Assembly: GCA_035566895.1 (NCBI GenBank)
Contig: DATMQA010000069.1
Span: 1-64,000, forward strand
Direction of reading: 5' to 3'
DNA: 64,000 bases
From: DATMQA01 sp035566895
Lineage (GTDB): Bacteria; Verrucomicrobiota; Verrucomicrobiia; Limisphaerales; UBA8199
Below the pieces are notes generated by a model. It did not search any database and was not told the DNA's origin. It saw only the letters and a list, made by a program, of their open reading frames with translations. Shown here one piece after another: positions 61,463 to 64,000 of this stretch. Every line of letters starts with the position of its first letter. Within the stretch, counting starts at the first letter, position 1. The translations under genes and the position numbers were made by a program.

Positions 61463-61981
61463 ATGCTATTACCGTACGTGGAACCACTGGAACCGCCAGA
61501 TACCCATCATGTGGCCGCTGCCCTCGGCTGGCTGGGATTGGGCGATCTAGCCGAAGCTAAATCCGAATTGGCACACATTGGGCCGGCGCGCCAGTTTCAT
61601 CCCGATGTGCTGGAAGCGCGGTGGTTATTGTGTGCTGAGGAGGGGCGCTGGGAAGAAGGATTGAAGGTCTCGCGCGCGCTGCTGCACAATGCACCGGAAC
61701 GCTCCTCGGGCTGGCTCCACCAGGCTTATGCTTTGCGCCGGGTCCCTGATGGCAGCGTAAAGAAAGCCTGGGAGGCCTTGCTGCCGGCTTTCGACAAGTT
61801 CCCGAGCGAGGCGATTATTTCGTACAACCTTTCCTGCTACGCTTGTCAGATGAGCCAACTCGAAGCCGCGCGGGTTTGGCTTAAACGTGCACTTGTGATT
61901 GGCGGCAAAGGGCACATTAAGGAAATGGCTTTGCAGGACCCGGACTTGCAGGTGCTTTGGGAGGAAATCCGAGAGTTATGA
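61463..61981 (+). CDS. TPR-like protein
   Basis: This protein of about 172 residues consists of TPR-like helical repeats: VAAALGWLGLGDLAEAKSEL, VLEARWLLCAEEGRWEEGLK, SGWLHQAYALRRVPDG, and ISYNLSCYACQMSQLEAARV. It is cytoplasmic and probably binds other proteins. ATG 61463 is chosen; 45 codons further upstream encode the repetitive GGGATTG region and are unlikely to be coding. A plus-strand gene with unknown partner; the ATG lies 768 bp from yebC. Confidence 0.75.
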   Translation: MLLPYVEPLEPPDTHHVAAALGWLGLGDLAEAKSELAHIGPARQFHPDVLEARWLLCAEEGRWEEGLKVSRALLHNAPERSSGWLHQAYALRRVPDGSVKKAWEALLPAFDKFPSEAIISYNLSCYACQMSQLEAARVWLKRALVIGGKGHIKEMALQDPDLQVLWEEIREL

Positions 61982-62067
61982 GCAAGGGTTTCGCCGCGGA
62001 TTTCGCGCATAAGAAACAACACGGGAGGGTTCGCGCCTTTCGGCATTTGAGCCGCAGTTGCCGTCTC

Positions 62068-64000
62068 CTAAAGCTGCAGGATGCGATAGAACCGCATGGC
62101 CGGTCCATTGGTAGTCGTGAAGCGATAGGAGCTGCCCAGGATGTTTGTGGTCAGGGTGGCTCCGGCATTGGTCGTCCAAACGGAATTCAATTGGTTGGCT
62201 TGGAGGAGCTTGAAATTCGCATTCGTGGGTGGAGCGATGGTGAAATCCAGGCGCACTTGCCCGCCGGATATGACGGGGGTGTTCATGAGCAGCAGCGGGA
62301 CGACGGTGATTAATTTCGCCGGGCCGAAGGCGATTGGAAACTGAGTGAAGAGAACGCCCTGCGCTTCGAGGTTAAAGTTTCCCGCCTGGGCCGGTGTGAA
62401 TGTATAGTTGGTTGAAGGGGTCGAGTTGATAGTTTGGTTTACCAATTGCTCGGAGTTCGTAATCACGATGTTTTCGATGCACCAGCCCTCAATCGGGTCC
62501 CCTCCGGGGAAGTATGAGAACGACATGGCGGGCGGAAAGTCGTAATTGAAGCGCAGCAAGGTTGCCTGGCTGGCGATGTTGGACAGCGCCAGCGTGTGCT
62601 GACTGAACGAGGACTCGACCTGGCCGCCGGTTCCGGCGAGGGTATAGAGGTCTTTCCAGCTCGTCCCACCGTCCGTGGACACCTGCACGCGCGCGACCTC
62701 GTTTGCCGAAGCGTAACCCAACTCGCTTTTGAAGGTCACCACCGCATTGCTGGCCGGAAACAACAGGCGGTTGAGTTGCAGCAGTTGGGGGACAGTGCTG
62801 GTAGCATCCGGATGAACCAGGTGGAAACAGTTACCCGAGCCGTCCGGAGCGTTGGTGATGGGGGGATAAATCGGAGGAGGGGAGAGCGTAAAATTTGTGA
62901 GGCCGTTTTGCGCATTGTCCACCAGATTGCCGGGAATACGTTGCGACGTTCGCCACTGATAGCTGGTCACGTTGGTATTGTTCGGCGGACGACAGGAGTA
63001 AGGCGTGCCAGTGCCGGCCGGGATTTGACTCGGCCCGGTGATCGTCGTTGGGACATAATCGGCGCCAGGAACGGCCGGATCGAAGACGGTGACGTTATAG
63101 CTAATGCTGATGTGGGAAGCCCCCACGCCAATGTTGCCAACGGTAATGCTATATACCGTGTCCGTTCCGTTGAACGGGAACACGGTTGATTGGCTGGTTG
63201 GGTCGAGACCGGTGGGGTACCAGACGAGTGTATTCTCACCAAAGCCGTTGGCGATGGGCTGCAAACTGACCGCCAAGCTCACGCCATTGCTGGTCATCGT
63301 GACGGTCGCGGCGCTGAAATTCGCATTGGATAAGCCGAGCGACCACTGTGGGAAGACCACCTGATAGGGCACAAAGCCCTCGGGCGGCCACGCCACATAA
63401 GGCTGCCGAGTAGCGGGGCGCGGACCTCCGAAATTCCCGTCGAATACCCAAGTGGTGTTGGCCGGTGCATAGCTGCCTGCCGCCGGCACATCTCCGGTGC
63501 CCATCACCTGGGTCTGCGGGTAGAGTACCCAGCGCCGGTGCCCGACCTCGTAATTGTTGCCGCCAAAGTCCCAAATGTAGCTGGTAATAGCGTCCGACCC
63601 GTCTGAACCGAGCGACAGGTTCGAATTGGAGGCAGCATTGGCGCCCGGCCCGGTAAAGCAGGTCCAGTTGTTTGGCGGGAAATGGCTGAGCATGTTGTTG
63701 GCCGACATCATGACCGCGCCCTGTTGGTTGTTGGCGCTCTCAGCGGCGTTAAGGGTAACGGCAGCGGGGATACCAGCCATGGCCCGAAACCAGTTAATGC
63801 GGCGCAACACCGCTTCCTGAAAAGCCGTCGAATTGGTGCCCGGGGTGCAGGTGGCAACGTTGGCGGTGGTATTCATCGGGACGCCGTCCGAGGACGGGTA
63901 AACGGCGTTGAAAAATGAACGCACCTGTTCGCGGGAATCGGTGTTGACGGAAAACCCGCCGGTTACGCTCAATTTGTGGGGCCCGCCGCGGGGCAGACCG
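62068..64000 (-). CDS. CAP-domain secreted protein, N-terminus beyond the window
   Basis: This gene runs off the right edge; at least 640 residues are seen and the frame stays open to position 64000. A CAP/SCP domain lies at about residues 45-180: EAVLRRINWFRAMAGIPAAV, NNQQGAVMMSANNMLSHFPP and EVGHRRWVLYP with family His and Glu. Then come Ig-like or beta-sandwich regions (VPTTITGPSQIPAGTGTPY...), and a C-terminal tail (QLNSVWTTNAGATLTTNI... MRFYRILQL) typical of verrucomicrobial secreted proteins. A signal peptide would lie outside the window. CAP proteins are secreted with varied roles; the function here is unknown. Confidence 0.8.
   Translation of the reverse strand, partial: GLPRGGPHKLSVTGGFSVNTDSREQVRSFFNAVYPSSDGVPMNTTANVATCTPGTNSTAFQEAVLRRINWFRAMAGIPAAVTLNAAESANNQQGAVMMSANNMLSHFPPNNWTCFTGPGANAASNSNLSLGSDGSDAITSYIWDFGGNNYEVGHRRWVLYPQTQVMGTGDVPAAGSYAPANTTWVFDGNFGGPRPATRQPYVAWPPEGFVPYQVVFPQWSLGLSNANFSAATVTMTSNGVSLAVSLQPIANGFGENTLVWYPTGLDPTSQSTVFPFNGTDTVYSITVGNIGVGASHISISYNVTVFDPAVPGADYVPTTITGPSQIPAGTGTPYSCRPPNNTNVTSYQWRTSQRIPGNLVDNAQNGLTNFTLSPPPIYPPITNAPDGSGNCFHLVHPDATSTVPQLLQLNRLLFPASNAVVTFKSELGYASANEVARVQVSTDGGTSWKDLYTLAGTGGQVESSFSQHTLALSNIASQATLLRFNYDFPPAMSFSYFPGGDPIEGWCIENIVITNSEQLVNQTINSTPSTNYTFTPAQAGNFNLEAQGVLFTQFPIAFGPAKLITVVPLLLMNTPVISGGQVRLDFTIAPPTNANFKLLQANQLNSVWTTNAGATLTTNILGSSYRFTTTNGPAMRFYRILQL

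Overview
The window is GC-rich and carries ordinary chromosomal bacterial genes. Several traits together suggest a verrucomicrobial genome, most like the Pedosphaera/Limisphaera group; this is inference, as no rRNA is present. The traits are PQQ-type propeller proteins next to a prepilin-like protein with the [20 protein letters not shown] motif, secreted proteins with degenerate C-terminal tails, an alternative complex III operon, RND efflux, and many dispersed palindromes and 7-8 bp tandem arrays between genes.

Layout. 1-2.9 kb: small genes (VOC protein, macro-domain protein, two unknowns). 3.1-9.95 kb, all minus strand: a probable aryl-acid pathway made of a HemN/HemW-like radical SAM enzyme, a chorismate-lyase-like protein, a halogenase-type FAD enzyme, a hotdog thioesterase, a DMT-like membrane protein and a PaaK-like acyl-CoA ligase. 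10-14 kb: two exported beta-propeller proteins and a prepilin-like protein. 14-20 kb: small unknown proteins, a YqjD-like protein, DUF72, Mug and Tag DNA glycosylases and an RNB ribonuclease. 20.2-29.3 kb: glycan degradation (GH29 fucosidase and two large secreted modular glycosidase-like proteins) with MobA and a PAP2 phosphatase between. 29.4 kb: tRNA-Gly(GCC). 30-34.4 kb: RND pump and adaptor. 35.3-40.8 kb: three APC amino-acid permeases, with an addiction-module antitoxin whose toxin is broken, then a VapBC pair. 41.7 kb: threonine aldolase. 43-47.6 kb: a complete Tol-Pal operon with two Pal proteins. 47.6-59.4 kb, minus strand: ActABCDEF (alternative complex III), a small membrane protein, then a CcoN/CcoO/cytochrome c module. 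60-64 kb: YebC, a TPR protein and a CAP-domain protein running off the end.

The most unusual features are these. First, the CcoN-like protein downstream of alternative complex III lacks every histidine that would bind low-spin heme, high-spin heme or CuB, while its CcoO partner keeps heme c. Second, palindromic elements of about 60-115 bp lie in frame inside the N-termini of exported proteins (a propeller protein, ActB and probably the prepilin-like protein), ahead of the targeting signal, and both strands of the best copy are open. Third, another dispersed repeat, seen five times, has destroyed a ParE/RelE-type toxin gene after about 15 codons but left its antitoxin intact. Fourth, short tandem arrays repeatedly overlap stop codons, giving repeat-encoded C-terminal tails.
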